Assembly (NCBI RefSeq): GCF_029963765.1
Contig: NZ_JALBYU010000002.1
Location: 248,001-312,000 of the forward strand
Direction of reading: 5' to 3'
Length of the DNA stretch: 64,000 nucleotides
Origin: Pseudomonas sp. UYIF39
Lineage (GTDB): Bacteria > Pseudomonadota > Gammaproteobacteria > Pseudomonadales > Pseudomonadaceae
The notes under the pieces: generated by a model
The model's database searches: none
Seen by the model: the letters and a program-made list of their open reading frames with translations, nothing else
Told to the model about the DNA's origin: nothing
Position numbers and translations under genes: made by a program
Shown here: one piece after another, positions 45,898-55,054 of the stretch
Layout: the number at the start of each line of letters is the position of its first letter
Position numbering within the stretch: position 1 is the stretch's first letter

Positions 45898-46425
45898 TCA
45901 GAATGGGTGAAGCAGATTCGATGCTCGCTTCCACCAAGGTTCGTTGACGGCGCTTCGTGGTCGATCCTGGTCTGGCAACATCTGCGGAACATCCTTCAGT
46001 CGAATCCACGGCTGGTTATTCCAGTGCAACAAGCTCAACGACATCTCCGGCCAGTACAGCAGGCTCAGGATCGGGCGTTCGGTTGATGTCGGTTGTTGGG
46101 CGTCTCTGAGGGCTGGCACTACGTCGTGAGTTAGCCATTCGCGCAGGGCCCGGTATTCGGGGCAGTAGTGGTAGACCAGCAGTGCGTAGACGCCGGACTC
46201 GCTGATCAGATGTGTGTTTTCGATGCTGCCGTGGATGAGTATCCGCAAGAATTGGTGTTGGTCGGGATCGAGTTTTCGGACGGCGAGTTCGTCGAGGTAG
46301 AGGCGAAGCAGGCGGCCTAGGTCTCGGGCGCTGAACCAGGGTTGGTTTTCCAGGAGGAGGGCGTGGAGGTGGAGTTTGTGGCGGGTGAAGACTTGGGGGA
46401 CTAGATAAGCGTCATCGCTATTCAT
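45898..46425 (-). CDS. BRO-N-type prophage antirepressor-like protein with internal duplication
   Basis: A 175-residue protein. The BRO/Ant N-terminal domain (about 15-110) is shown by PWFSARDLGRLLRLYLDEL, ESGVYALLVY and REWLTHDVVPALRD. A second partial copy of the first element follows: NQPWFSARDLGRLL (27-40) reappears as NQPWIRLKDVPQML (137-150). There is no C-terminal KilA-C domain. AAGGAG lies eight bases before the ATG and sits in the segment complementary to the C4-like RNA just upstream. No other phage genes are nearby, so it looks like a solitary or domesticated antirepressor. Confidence 0.82.
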   Translation of the reverse strand: MNSDDAYLVPQVFTRHKLHLHALLLENQPWFSARDLGRLLRLYLDELAVRKLDPDQHQFLRILIHGSIENTHLISESGVYALLVYHYCPEYRALREWLTHDVVPALRDAQQPTSTERPILSLLYWPEMSLSLLHWNNQPWIRLKDVPQMLPDQDRPRSAVNEPWWKRASNLLHPF

Positions 46426-46604
46426 TGATACAGCTCCTTTTGCTTAAGGGCTGCCGGCAATCGTCGCCAAACGAATGGGTGGCAGCTATACGCGGGTTGG
46501 CGAACCGGAGCAAAAGGAACCCGGCAGATCCGAAGATCTCCCACGCACAGCCGCCATGACTCAAGTAGATGGTCGTCGTGCGCCTTAAGCTTCCAGGTCG
46601 CCAA
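46422..46604 (-). CDS. Possible leader ORF overlapping the antirepressor (icd-like position)
   Basis: A 60-codon frame starts at TTG 46604, runs through the C4-like RNA and ends with a TGA overlapping the antirepressor ATG (ATGA). In phage P1 the icd frame overlaps ant in a similar way and couples their translation. No ribosome site is obvious and the peptide has no recognised family, so translation is uncertain. Confidence 0.3.
   Translation of the reverse strand: MATWKLKAHDDHLLESWRLCVGDLRICRVPFAPVRQPAYSCHPFVWRRLPAALKQKELYQ
46477..46548 (-). ncRNA. C4-like antisense RNA in the antirepressor leader
   Basis: On the minus strand an outer stem (GUGG / CCAC) encloses a UUCG-capped hairpin (AGAUC-UUCG-GAUCU) and a second stem (CGGGUU / AACCCG). 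The large loop of the second stem contains UCCUUUUGCU and UCGCCAA. These two segments are complementary, in antiparallel order, to AGCAAAAGGA over the antirepressor ribosome site (46435-46444) and to UUGGCGA upstream of it (46464-46470). This is the layout of the phage P1/P7 C4 RNA, which blocks ant translation. The exact ends are estimated. Confidence 0.7.
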
Positions 46605-46610
46605 ACCTAG

Positions 46611-46626
46611 TGCTGAACATTCAGCA
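46611..46626. promoter_or_regulatory. Dyad upstream of the C4-like leader
   Basis: TGCTGAA and TTCAGCA are separated by two bases, forming a 16-bp palindrome just upstream of the C4-like transcript region. It could be an operator controlling the antirepressor transcript. It does not fit the LexA spacing. Confidence 0.4.
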
Positions 46627-46724
46627 TTGGGTGAGCTTAGGAACCGGAGCTTGGCGGCGCAATCGGACGGCGGTGGTTTTGTTGTAGGAAGATGCCGGGA
46701 CTTTTGCGGAGGTGAGGATCAAAA

Positions 46725-46750
46725 GATCGCCGCCTACGGCAGCTCCTACA
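46725..46750. repeat. REP-like palindrome of a second family
   Basis: GATCGCCGCCTACGGCAGCTCCTACA contains the GCCGCCTACGGC palindrome seen in another common class of Pseudomonas intergenic repeats. From 46626 to 46776 I see no gene. Confidence 0.6.
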
Positions 46751-46776
46751 GATAAATCTGAAGGTCGTTCCGACCT

Positions 46777-46801
46777 TATCGCGAGCAAGCTCGCTCCCAC
46801 A
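46777..46801. repeat. Single REP sequence
   Basis: ATCGCGAGCAAGCTCGCTCC followed by CACA is one unpaired copy of the REP core found in pairs elsewhere in the window. It lies 15 bases beyond the ubiK stop codon. Confidence 0.85.
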
Positions 46802-46815
46802 GTTGATCGGTGGTG

Positions 46816-47076
46816 TTACTCGGAAGGCGGATTCAGCTTCGCTTCAAGCTCCGCCACCTTCGCCTCAAGACTTTCCAACCGAGCCCGCGTCCGTGCCAGC
46901 ACGACCATCTGACTATCAAACTCTTCCCGGCTCACCAAGTCCAGCTTGCTGAAGCCGCTCTGCAACAGCGCCTTGAACTGGCTTTCGATTTCGCTTTTCG
47001 GCAGTGGGGTGTCGCCGCTGAAGAGGCGGGAGGCAGTGCCGCTCAGGGCATCGAGGAAGTCTTTGGGTGCGAGCAT
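46816..47076 (-). CDS. ubiK: Ubiquinone biosynthesis accessory factor UbiK (BMFP family)
   Basis: An 86-residue protein. An amphipathic N-terminal helix (LAPKDFLDALSGTASRLF) and a C-terminal trimeric coiled coil (MVVLARTRARLESLEAKVAE) match the BMFP/UbiK family, which supports aerobic ubiquinone synthesis with UbiJ. The ribosome site AGGACA lies about eight bases before the ATG. It is divergent from glnK, the usual Pseudomonas arrangement. Confidence 0.93.
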   Translation of the reverse strand: MLAPKDFLDALSGTASRLFSGDTPLPKSEIESQFKALLQSGFSKLDLVSREEFDSQMVVLARTRARLESLEAKVAELEAKLNPPSE

Positions 47077-47147
47077 GGGAAATGTCCTGTCAACAATGGC
47101 GGGCAGTGTATCACGCAGTGTCTATAGTCAATCTCGCCGTCAGGGGT

Positions 47148-47195
47148 GCACGCTTTTCGCGCATGGGGACGGACGGCTGCGCACTGTTGTTGTGC
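47148..47195 (+). promoter_or_regulatory. NtrC-type enhancer sites upstream of glnK
   Basis: GCAC-N7-GTGC at 47181-47195 matches the NtrC core exactly. GCAC-N7-GCGC at 47148-47162 matches with one difference. They lie about 75-125 bases upstream of the sigma54 element at 47271, a normal enhancer distance. Confidence 0.6.
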
Positions 47196-47270
47196 GTATC
47201 CGGCGAGTCATTTGCGCGAAGCAGCTTGCGGCAGCGGCCAAAGGCTTGAAATCAGTGGGTTTTGGCGAGA

Positions 47271-47286
47271 TGGCAAGCTTTCTGCT
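47271..47286 (+). promoter_or_regulatory. Sigma54 promoter of glnK-amtB
   Basis: TGGCAAGCTTTCTGCT has GG and GC separated by ten bases as required for -24/-12 RpoN promoters and fits TGGCAc-N5-TTGC well. Transcription from it would leave a leader of about 195 bases before glnK. The 417-base stretch 47077-47493 holds this promoter, the NtrC sites and no credible gene. Confidence 0.65.
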
Positions 47287-47325
47287 TAGTCGGTAGTGAC
47301 CCATGCACTGATGCAGTCGCTGTGA

Positions 47326-47832
<507 letters not shown>

Positions 47833-47867
47833 GCCGCCACAAACCCAACGCCCCAGGAGAAAACAAT

Positions 47868-49205
47868 ATGACTCTGCGTAAATTCGCAGGGCTAGGAGCC
47901 CTGTTGTCCCTCGTAATGCCCAGCCTGGCTATGGCGGCAGACGAAGTGGCGGCTCCAGTCCTCAACTCCGGCGATACTGCCTGGATGATGACCTCGACAG
48001 CCCTCGTGCTGTTCATGACCATTCCCGGCCTCGCACTGTTCTACGGCGGCATGGTTCGCTCCAAAAACATTCTTTCCGTGATGATGCAGTGCTTCGCCAT
48101 TACCGGTCTGATCAGCATCCTGTGGGTCATTTATGGCTACAGCATCGCGTTCGACACCACGGGCATGGAACAGGGCGTCATCAACTTCAACTCGTTCTTC
48201 GGTGGCATGGGCAAGGCATTCCTCGCCGGTGTCACGCCAGCAAGCCTGACCGGCCCAGCGGCGCTGTTCCCTGAAGCGGTGTTCGTCACTTTCCAGATGA
48301 CGTTCGCCATCATCACTCCTGCGCTGATCGTCGGTGCTTTCGCCGAGCGGATGAAGTTCTCCGCCATGCTGATCTTCATGGGCGTCTGGTTCACTCTGGT
48401 TTATGCACCGATTGCGCACATGGTCTGGTCCGGTAACGGCGGCCTGTTGTGGGACTGGGGCGTGCTGGACTTCGCCGGCGGCACCGTGGTGCACATCAAT
48501 GCCGGTGTGGCCGGTCTGATTGCCTGCCTGGTACTGGGCAAACGTAAAGGCTTCCCGACCACCCCGATGGCGCCGCACAACCTCGGTTACACCCTGATGG
48601 GCGCTGCCATGCTGTGGGTTGGCTGGTTCGGCTTCAACGCCGGCTCCGCCGCAGCGGCCAACGGCACGGCTGGTATGGCGATGCTGGTGACCCAGATCGC
48701 AACCGCCGCCGCCGCACTGGGCTGGATGTTCGCCGAGTGGATCACTCACGGCAAACCAAGTGCCCTGGGTATCGCTTCGGGTGTTGTGGCCGGTCTGGTG
48801 GCAATCACGCCAGCCGCTGGCACCGTGGGCCCGATGGGCGCGCTGGTCATCGGTCTGGCAGCGGGCGTGGTGTGCTTCTTCTGCGCCACCACCCTGAAAC
48901 GCAAACTCGGCTATGACGATTCCCTGGACGCCTTCGGTGTGCACGGTATCGGCGGTATCCTCGGCGCGATCCTGACCGGTGTGTTCGCCGCACCGTCCCT
49001 GGGTGGCTTCGGCACCGTTACCGACATCGCCGCACAAGTCTGGATTCAGTGCAAAGGCGTGGGCTTCACGGTGATCTACACCGCGATCGTCACCTTCATC
49101 ATCCTCAAGGTCCTGGACGCCGTGATGGGTCTGCGTATCACTGAGGAAGAAGAGGCAGTCGGCATCGATCTGGCACTTCACAACGAACGCGGCTACAACT
49201 TGTAA
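47868..49205 (+). CDS. amtB: Ammonium transporter AmtB
   Basis: A 445-residue channel with a cleavable signal peptide (MPSLAMAADEV) and eleven TM helices. Typical segments are LFYGGMVRSKN, the Amt signature DFAGGTVVHINAGVAGL with one of the pore histidines, and DAFGVHGIGGILGAI with the other. The cytoplasmic tail RITEEEEAVGIDLALHNERG is the GlnK-contacting region. It conducts ammonium and is shut by unmodified GlnK. Confidence 0.97.
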   Translation: MTLRKFAGLGALLSLVMPSLAMAADEVAAPVLNSGDTAWMMTSTALVLFMTIPGLALFYGGMVRSKNILSVMMQCFAITGLISILWVIYGYSIAFDTTGMEQGVINFNSFFGGMGKAFLAGVTPASLTGPAALFPEAVFVTFQMTFAIITPALIVGAFAERMKFSAMLIFMGVWFTLVYAPIAHMVWSGNGGLLWDWGVLDFAGGTVVHINAGVAGLIACLVLGKRKGFPTTPMAPHNLGYTLMGAAMLWVGWFGFNAGSAAAANGTAGMAMLVTQIATAAAALGWMFAEWITHGKPSALGIASGVVAGLVAITPAAGTVGPMGALVIGLAAGVVCFFCATTLKRKLGYDDSLDAFGVHGIGGILGAILTGVFAAPSLGGFGTVTDIAAQVWIQCKGVGFTVIYTAIVTFIILKVLDAVMGLRITEEEEAVGIDLALHNERGYNL

Positions 49206-49215
49206 GTACGCGCAC

Positions 49216-49249
49216 AAAAAACTTGCCCGGCTTGCCGGGCATTTTTTTG
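49216..49249 (+). terminator. Intrinsic terminator after amtB
   Basis: GCCCGG-CTTG-CCGGGC with an upstream A-run and a downstream ATTTTTTT tract lies about 18 bases after the amtB stop. Confidence 0.93.
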
Positions 49250-49419
49250 TCTGGAGTTTGTCAGTGAAGGAACTGCTGAAAGGTTTTTTCGTACACGTTT
49301 AGTGGCGTTTACGACGAGCGTTTTTCTGCGGCCAATGGCTTACATGATTGAAGGAATATTAGGGCCTTTGTTTTTTCCCAGAGCGCGCTAGAATGCGCCC
49401 CGAACGTGCGGAGAACTGT

Positions 49420-49845
49420 ATGTGGCAACAGACTCTGATTACCCTGCGGGCGAGGCCCCGGGGCTTTCATCTGGTAACGGACGAGTTACTCGCCGGCCTG
49501 CCTGAACTCAAGGCATGTCGGGTCGGTCTGTTGCATTTGTTGCTGCAGCATACCTCGGCGTCGTTGACCATCAACGAGAACGCCGATCCGGCGGTACGTC
49601 GCGACTTCGAACGATTTTTCAATCGTCTGATCCCACAAGGAACAGACGGCTATGAGCATAACGACGAAGGCCTGGACGACCTCCCGGCGCACTTCAAGGC
49701 CAGCGTGCTTGGCTGTCAGCTCAGTTTGCCGATTTCGGCGGGCCGACTGGCGCTGGGGACCTGGCAAGGCGTTTATCTGGGCGAGCACCGTGATTTTGGC
49801 GGTGCCCGTAAAGTCCTCGCCACCGTGCACGGTGAAGAGGCATAA
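49420..49845 (+). CDS. YjbQ/UPF0047 family protein
   Basis: A 141-residue protein matching YjbQ, for which secondary thiamin-phosphate synthase activity has been reported. Family segments are LLHLLLQHTSASLTINENAD (active-site histidine region), PQGTDGYEHNDEGLDDLPAH and LGTWQGVYLGEHRDFGG. The ATG at 49420 has GGAG seven bases upstream. The ATG at 49393 is less likely. Confidence 0.9.
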   Translation: MWQQTLITLRARPRGFHLVTDELLAGLPELKACRVGLLHLLLQHTSASLTINENADPAVRRDFERFFNRLIPQGTDGYEHNDEGLDDLPAHFKASVLGCQLSLPISAGRLALGTWQGVYLGEHRDFGGARKVLATVHGEEA

Positions 49846-49947
49846 GCCGCTGGTTGCCAGCGGTCGTAGAATTTTTTCCGGCGGCCTTCGACAGACGGCG
49901 AAGCTGGGCTATAACTAATCTGCTTTTCGCAAGTCATGAGGTAGAAC

Positions 49948-50268
49948 ATGAGCGACGATGATCTGGAAAACGACGACCTCGAAGTAGGCGACGACGAAAC
50001 CGAAGAAGGTCTGGAAGCAGCGACGGACGACGTCGCTGAAGACGATGGCGGCGAAGCGCCCGCTCCGACCGCCAAAGGCAAAGCCAAGGCAGCGGTATCG
50101 GTCGATGAGCTGCCGAGCGTCGAAGCGAAAAACAAGGAGCGTGATGCTCTGGCGCGGGCCATGGAAGAGTTCCTGGCCAAGGGCGGCAAGGTGCAGGAAG
50201 TGGAGGCCAATGTGGTCGCCGATCCTCCCAAGAAGCCTGATAACAAGTATGGCAGCCGGCCTATCTGA
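49948..50268 (+). CDS. sutA: SutA, RNA polymerase-associated regulator
   Basis: A 106-residue protein. The N-terminal half is very acidic (runs of D and E to about residue 35), a central helix follows (AKNKERDALARAMEEFLAKG), and the tail is VVADPPKKPDNKYGSRPI. This matches SutA of P. aeruginosa, which binds RNA polymerase and raises transcription during slow growth. A terminator follows it. Confidence 0.9.
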   Translation: MSDDDLENDDLEVGDDETEEGLEAATDDVAEDDGGEAPAPTAKGKAKAAVSVDELPSVEAKNKERDALARAMEEFLAKGGKVQEVEANVVADPPKKPDNKYGSRPI

Positions 50269-50287
50269 GCCTTCTACTTGCTTGCTG

Positions 50288-50317
50288 AAAAAGCCCGCCG
50301 TCGCTGCGGGCTTTTTC
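50288..50317. terminator. Bidirectional terminator between sutA and the HAD gene
   Basis: AAAAAGCCCGC and GCGGGCTTTTT flank a short loop between two convergent genes. It can serve both. Confidence 0.92.
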
Positions 50318-50350
50318 ATGGGCGCAATAAAATCGTGAGCCTGCGTGATC

Positions 50351-51061
50351 TCAGGATTGGTGTTGGGAATTCCACCGCGCCAACAACGCCGGCAACTCGC
50401 TCAGGCTGCTAATCTCGGCGTCCGGTGCCTTCTCGGCTTCCCAAACTTTGCCCGCCGGGTTAAACCAGATTGCTCGCAAACCTGCCTGCTGGGCGCCGGC
50501 AATGTCGTCACCTGGATGATCGCCAATATGCACGGCCGTCTCGGCCGTCGCACCACCACGCTGCAACGCCTCATGAAACAGTCGCGCATCTGGCTTGCCG
50601 ATGCCGATGTCTTCGGCGCACAAGGCAAACTTGAAGTAATCCGCCAGCCCTAGCCGACGCACATCGGCGTTGCCATTGGTGACCACGCCCAGGGCATAGT
50701 GATTGGCCAGAGTCTCCAGGGTCGGTTGCACCTCCGGGAAGATTTCCAGCTGATGCCGGGCATGCAGAAACACCTCAAAACTCTGATCGGCCAGGTCTGA
50801 GGCCTGACCATGGTCGTAACCAGCCTCTTCCAACGCGTGGAACAAGACTCGGCGGCGCAGGGCGCTGATGCGGTGCTTGAGGCCTGGTTCACTGCTCAGG
50901 ATCCGTTCGCGAATCGCCCACAAATGCTCCACCGGCACGGCGCCCAGATTTGGTGCATGTTCGGTCAGCCATTCACGCAATATGGCTTCGGCGCTGACGA
51001 TCACCGGGGCGGTATCCCACAGGGTGTCGTCGAGGTCGAAGGTGATCAATTGAATTCTCAT
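50351..51061 (-). CDS. HAD-superfamily hydrolase (YigB-like)
   Basis: A 236-residue HAD phosphatase. Motif I is [11 protein letters not shown] with nucleophile and acid Asp, motif II is GVVTNGNA, and motif IV is [18 protein letters not shown] cap domain lies between I and II. E. coli YigB acts on FMN and other phosphates, and the same xerC-yigB order supports that assignment. It overlaps the xerC 3' end by four bases. Confidence 0.9.
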   Translation of the reverse strand: MRIQLITFDLDDTLWDTAPVIVSAEAILREWLTEHAPNLGAVPVEHLWAIRERILSSEPGLKHRISALRRRVLFHALEEAGYDHGQASDLADQSFEVFLHARHQLEIFPEVQPTLETLANHYALGVVTNGNADVRRLGLADYFKFALCAEDIGIGKPDARLFHEALQRGGATAETAVHIGDHPGDDIAGAQQAGLRAIWFNPAGKVWEAEKAPDAEISSLSELPALLARWNSQHQS

Positions 51062-51957
51062 GACTCATCGCCTTTGATGCGTTTGGCCCGTGGATGGGCG
51101 CTGTCGTAAACCGTCGCCAGGTGCTGGAAGTCCAGGTGGGTGTAGATCTGGGTGGTTTTGATGTCCGAGTGGCCGAGCAACTCTTGAACCGCCCGCAGGT
51201 CCTGGGAAGACTCGAGCAAATGGCTGGCGAAGGAGTGTCGCAGCATGTGCGGATGCAGGTTCTGTCCCAGCTCGCGCTCGCCAGCGGCTTTAACCCGCAC
51301 CTGAATTGCCCGAGGGCCGAGGCGCCGGCCTTGCTGGCTGACAAACACCGCATCGTCCGCAGGGTTGGTCATGGCCCGTAGTGGCAGCCACAACTCCAGC
51401 GCTTCGCGAGCTTTTTTGCCGACCGGCAGCAGTCGGGTCTTGCTGCCCTTGCCAAGCACTTGAACCATGCCGTCGGCCAGGTCCAGCTGATCCAGATTGA
51501 GCCCGGTCAGTTCCGACAACCGCAAACCTGAGGAATAGAACAACTCCAGAATCGCCTGATCCCGACGGGCCAGAAAATCATCCTCCACCGCGCCCTCAAG
51601 CAGTTGCAGCGCGCGGTCGGTGTCGAGGGTTTTTGGCAGCCGACGTTCGCCCTTCGGCGGCGCCAGGCCGTTGGCCGGGTCGTGGTCGCAGAGGCCTTCG
51701 CGGTTCAGATAGTGATAGAGCCCGCGCACCGCCGACAGCAGCCGCGCCAGGCTGCGCGAAGATTGGCCCTGTGAATGCAGGCGAGCGATCAGGCTACGCA
51801 GGCGCTGGATGTCCAGGGCCGCCCAACTGCTGATGTTCTGTTTGACGCACCAGCCCAGCACTTTGTCGAGGTCGCGACGGTAGGCGTACAGCGTGTGAGG
51901 CGACACCTGCCGCTCACTGCGCAGGTGTTCGCAGTAAGCGTCCAGTTGCCGTTCCAC
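51058..51957 (-). CDS. xerC: Tyrosine recombinase XerC
   Basis: A 299-residue site-specific recombinase that, with XerD, resolves chromosome dimers at dif. The catalytic residues lie in [12 protein letters not shown] (first Arg), [13 protein letters not shown] (His-x-x-Arg) and [16 protein letters not shown] (His and the nucleophilic Tyr). It has the SAM-like N-terminal DNA-binding domain. It follows the DUF484 gene by two bases. Confidence 0.96.
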   Translation of the reverse strand: MERQLDAYCEHLRSERQVSPHTLYAYRRDLDKVLGWCVKQNISSWAALDIQRLRSLIARLHSQGQSSRSLARLLSAVRGLYHYLNREGLCDHDPANGLAPPKGERRLPKTLDTDRALQLLEGAVEDDFLARRDQAILELFYSSGLRLSELTGLNLDQLDLADGMVQVLGKGSKTRLLPVGKKAREALELWLPLRAMTNPADDAVFVSQQGRRLGPRAIQVRVKAAGERELGQNLHPHMLRHSFASHLLESSQDLRAVQELLGHSDIKTTQIYTHLDFQHLATVYDSAHPRAKRIKGDES

Positions 51958-51959
51958 GA

Positions 51960-52685
51960 TCAGCGTACCGAGCGCAGGGAAGTGTTGACCCGTGGCAGCA
52001 CGCGGCCCATGACTTCGGCGATGTAGCTGAGGAACAGGGTGCCCACCGAACTCTTGTAGTGCTGCGGGTCGCGGCTGGCGATGGCCAGGACGCCATGGAT
52101 GCCTTGGTAGCTGATGGCGACGACGGCGGTGGAGCCGATCTGTTTGCGCTGTTCTTCGCCAAACAGGAAGTCCAGTTCGTGTTCACGCAGGCTGCCGCTG
52201 ACGCTTTTTTCTTCCGAGAGCAATCCGCCGATGGCCGTTTGCGCGTCGGCATGGGTCACCCAGCGGCCGACCGGCATCGGGTTGTCACCCAGCAAAATCA
52301 GGCTGACGAAGGGCACCTGGAAGTCCTGGCGCAGACTGTCTTCGACGCTGATCACCACGTCTTCCAGGCTGGTGGCGTCCATCAGCGCGAGAATCAGGCG
52401 GCGGGTCTTGTCGAAAAGGCGGTCGTTGTCGCGGGCCACGTCCATCAAGTGCGAGAGGCGATGACGCAATTCGATATTGCGGTCGCGCAGGATGGTCATC
52501 TGGCGTTCGACCAGCGAAATGGTGTCGCCACGCTGGTGCGGGATGCGCAAGGTTGCGAGCAGTTCTTCGTGCTCGACGAAGAAATCCGGATGAGCCTCCA
52601 GGTACGCGGCAATCGCCGCCGCCTCAAGGCTTTCGGAAGGGGATTCGTCGGGCTGTAGGGCGGGAACCTGGGGCTTATCTTTCAT
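51960..52685 (-). CDS. DUF484 family protein (GAF-like)
   Basis: A 241-residue protein that normally sits between dapF and xerC. A helical N-terminus ([20 protein letters not shown]) precedes a GAF-like domain ([38 protein letters not shown]). The function is unknown, though the GAF fold suggests ligand sensing. The Met at 52685 starts beyond the dapF stop and fits family starts better than 52721, which would overlap dapF by 23 bases. Confidence 0.88.
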   Translation of the reverse strand: MKDKPQVPALQPDESPSESLEAAAIAAYLEAHPDFFVEHEELLATLRIPHQRGDTISLVERQMTILRDRNIELRHRLSHLMDVARDNDRLFDKTRRLILALMDATSLEDVVISVEDSLRQDFQVPFVSLILLGDNPMPVGRWVTHADAQTAIGGLLSEEKSVSGSLREHELDFLFGEEQRKQIGSTAVVAISYQGIHGVLAIASRDPQHYKSSVGTLFLSYIAEVMGRVLPRVNTSLRSVR

Positions 52686-52698
52686 GGATTCGACTCTC

Positions 52699-53529
52699 TC
52701 AAAGACGCACTTGTCCTTCATAAACGCGCACTGCCGGGCCGGTCATCATGACCGGTTGGCCAGGGCCTGCCCATTCAATGGACAAACGCCCGCCGGGCAG
52801 GTCGATCAATAGTGGCGAATCCATCCACCCCTGGCTGATCGCAGCCACTGCGGCAGCGCAGGCGCCGGTTCCGCAAGCCTGGGTTTCCCCGGTCCCGCGT
52901 TCCCAGACGCGCAGCTGCGCGCGGCTCCGGTCGATGACCTGGAGAAAACCGACATTGACCCGCGCCGGGAAGCGCGGATGGTTTTCGATTTTCGGCCCCA
53001 GTTCATGCACCGGTGCATTGTTGATGTCGCTGACCCGCAGCACGGCATGGGGGTTGCCCATGGACACGGCGGCCAGGTCGACCAGAGTGCCGTTGACGTC
53101 AACCTGATAGCTCGTAGCCTGCTCCGGCGCTTCAAATGGAATCTCGGCCGGCACCAGGCGCGGTGCGCCCATGTTGACGCCGATCTGCCCGTCGCTGCGG
53201 ATATCCAGTTCGATGATGCCGCTTTTGGTCTCGACGCGGATCTGCCGCTTCGCGGTCAGGCGCTTGTCGAGCACGAAGCGAGCGAAACAGCGCGCACCGT
53301 TGCCGCACTGTTCCACTTCGGAGCCGTCGGCGTTGAAGATCCGGTAGCGGAAATCCACGTCCGGGTTGCTGGGCGCTTCAACGATCAGCAACTGATCGAA
53401 ACCGATACCCGTATGCCGATCGCCCCATTGCTTGGCATGTTTGGGCAGGATGTGCGCATGCTGGCTGACCAGGTCGAGGACCATGAAGTCATTGCCCAGG
53501 CCGTGCATTTTGGTAAAACGCAGCAGCAT
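52699..53529 (-). CDS. dapF: Diaminopimelate epimerase
   Basis: A 276-residue cofactor-free epimerase converting LL- to meso-diaminopimelate for lysine and peptidoglycan. The two catalytic cysteines lie in [12 protein letters not shown] and [16 protein letters not shown]. It begins [19 protein letters not shown], the normal start, with GGAG seven bases upstream of 53529. It follows lysA by four bases. Confidence 0.97.
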   Translation of the reverse strand: MLLRFTKMHGLGNDFMVLDLVSQHAHILPKHAKQWGDRHTGIGFDQLLIVEAPSNPDVDFRYRIFNADGSEVEQCGNGARCFARFVLDKRLTAKRQIRVETKSGIIELDIRSDGQIGVNMGAPRLVPAEIPFEAPEQATSYQVDVNGTLVDLAAVSMGNPHAVLRVSDINNAPVHELGPKIENHPRFPARVNVGFLQVIDRSRAQLRVWERGTGETQACGTGACAAAVAAISQGWMDSPLLIDLPGGRLSIEWAGPGQPVMMTGPAVRVYEGQVRL

Positions 53530-53533
53530 GGTT

Positions 53534-54781
53534 TTACTCCGGCAGCAGGCTTTCGCCAGCAAACAACTCGGCTACCGTCTCACGGCGACGCACTTCAAAT
53601 GCCTGATCACCGTCCACCAACACTTCAGCGGCACGGCCGCGGGTGTTGTAGTTGGAACTCATGACAAACCCGTAGGCACCGGCCGAATGCACGGCCAGCA
53701 GGTCGCCTTCTTCCAGGGCCAGCTGACGATCCTTGGCCAGGAAGTCGCCGGTCTCGCAGATCGGCCCGACGATGTCGTAGGCGCGAGCTGCGGTAGTGCG
53801 CGGTCGCACGGCGGTGACGTCCATCCAGGCCTGGTACAGCGCCGGGCGGATCAGGTCGTTCATGGCTGCGTCGACGATGGCGAAGTCTTTGTGTTCGGTG
53901 TGCTTGAGGTACTCGACCTGGGTCAGCAGTACGCCGGCGTTGGCGACGATGAAGCGGCCTGGCTCGAACACCAGCGCCAGGTCGCGACCGTCGAGACGCT
54001 CGCGCACGGCTTTGATGTAGTCGGCAGCCAATGGCGGCTCTTCATCGCGATAACGTACGCCCAAACCACCACCGAGATCGATGTGGCGCAGGTAAATGCC
54101 GCAATCGCCGAGGCGGTCGACCAGGCCCAGCAGGCGGTCGAGAGCATCGATGAAGGGCGGCAGGGTGGTCAGTTGCGAACCGATGTGGCAATCGACACCG
54201 ACCACTTCCAGGTTAGGCAGCTGCGCGGCGCGGATGTACACGTCTTCGGCGTCGGCGATGGCGATGCCGAATTTGTTCTCTTTAAGACCGGTGGAAATGT
54301 ACGGGTGAGTGCCGGCGTCGACGTCCGGGTTCACGCGCAGCGAGATCGGTGCGCGAACGCCCAGCTCGGCGGCGACGACTTGCAGGCGTTCCAGCTCATC
54401 GGTGGATTCGACGTTGAAGCAATGCACGCCGACTTCCAGGGCACGACGCATGTCGTCACGGGTCTTGCCGACACCGGAGAAGACGATCTTGTCGGCGCTG
54501 CCGCCAGCGGCCAGTACGCGTTCCAGTTCGCCACGGGAGACGATGTCGAAACCGGCGCCCAAACGTGCCAGGACATTCAGTACACCCAGGTTGGAGTTGG
54601 CCTTGACCGCAAAGCAGACCAGGTGCGGCATGCCGGCCAGCGCATCAGCGTAAGCCAGGTACTGGGCTTCGATGTGCGCGCGGGAGTAGACGTAAGTCGG
54701 TGTGCCAAAGCGTTCGGCGATGGCGGACAGGGCAACACCTTCCGCGAACAGCTCGCCGTCACGGTAGTTAAAAGCGTCCAT
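53534..54781 (-). CDS. lysA: Diaminopimelate decarboxylase
   Basis: A 415-residue PLP enzyme making L-lysine from meso-DAP. The PLP lysine is in [19 protein letters not shown] is in the barrel, and [12 protein letters not shown] contains the cysteine of the second subunit's active site. Its position between lptM and dapF is normal for Pseudomonas. Confidence 0.96.
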   Translation of the reverse strand: MDAFNYRDGELFAEGVALSAIAERFGTPTYVYSRAHIEAQYLAYADALAGMPHLVCFAVKANSNLGVLNVLARLGAGFDIVSRGELERVLAAGGSADKIVFSGVGKTRDDMRRALEVGVHCFNVESTDELERLQVVAAELGVRAPISLRVNPDVDAGTHPYISTGLKENKFGIAIADAEDVYIRAAQLPNLEVVGVDCHIGSQLTTLPPFIDALDRLLGLVDRLGDCGIYLRHIDLGGGLGVRYRDEEPPLAADYIKAVRERLDGRDLALVFEPGRFIVANAGVLLTQVEYLKHTEHKDFAIVDAAMNDLIRPALYQAWMDVTAVRPRTTAARAYDIVGPICETGDFLAKDRQLALEEGDLLAVHSAGAYGFVMSSNYNTRGRAAEVLVDGDQAFEVRRRETVAELFAGESLLPE

Positions 54782-54790
54782 GGCGTTCCC

Positions 54791-54964
54791 TTATTGGTAG
54801 ACGTCGTGCTTGTGTGCTTTCGACGGAGATTGCTGCGACGACTGGGCCTGCTCGGCAGGGTCCTGGCTATCGTCAGGCAGGTACAGCGGGCCTTTTTGAC
54901 CGCAGGCCGACACAAGGCAGGCAACCGCGAGGAGCGCAGCAAGGGAAGAGATCAGGCGCTTCAT
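54791..54964 (-). CDS. lptM: LPS translocon maturation chaperone lipoprotein LptM (YifL)
   Basis: A 57-residue lipoprotein, [20 protein letters not shown] followed by lipid-attached Cys21. The [10 protein letters not shown] segment right after the lipobox is the LptM hallmark and mimics LPS to help LptD disulfide maturation. A Gln/Ser-rich tail follows. AAGGA lies about nine bases before the ATG. It ends nine bases before the lysA start and is easily missed because of its size. Confidence 0.93.
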   Translation of the reverse strand: MKRLISSLAALLAVACLVSACGQKGPLYLPDDSQDPAEQAQSSQQSPSKAHKHDVYQ

Positions 54965-55054
54965 GGCGAAATCCTTGAAAATGCATTAATTGCGCCGGAG
55001 TATACCGGCCACCCGGCAGCTTGCCTATGCGACGGGGCTCCCGTCCGGCGGGGC

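Noticed and set aside
45898..46425. Prophage remnant
   Set aside because: Only one antirepressor-like gene is present, with no integrase, structural or lysis genes and no attachment repeats, so a prophage call is not supported.
46611..46626. Possible LexA box upstream of the antirepressor
   Set aside because: The CTG and CAG are separated by six bases rather than ten, so it does not fit LexA. It is kept only as an unassigned dyad.
51058..51957. Phage or integron integrase
   Set aside because: The sequence and its dapF-DUF484-xerC-HAD setting identify chromosomal XerC.
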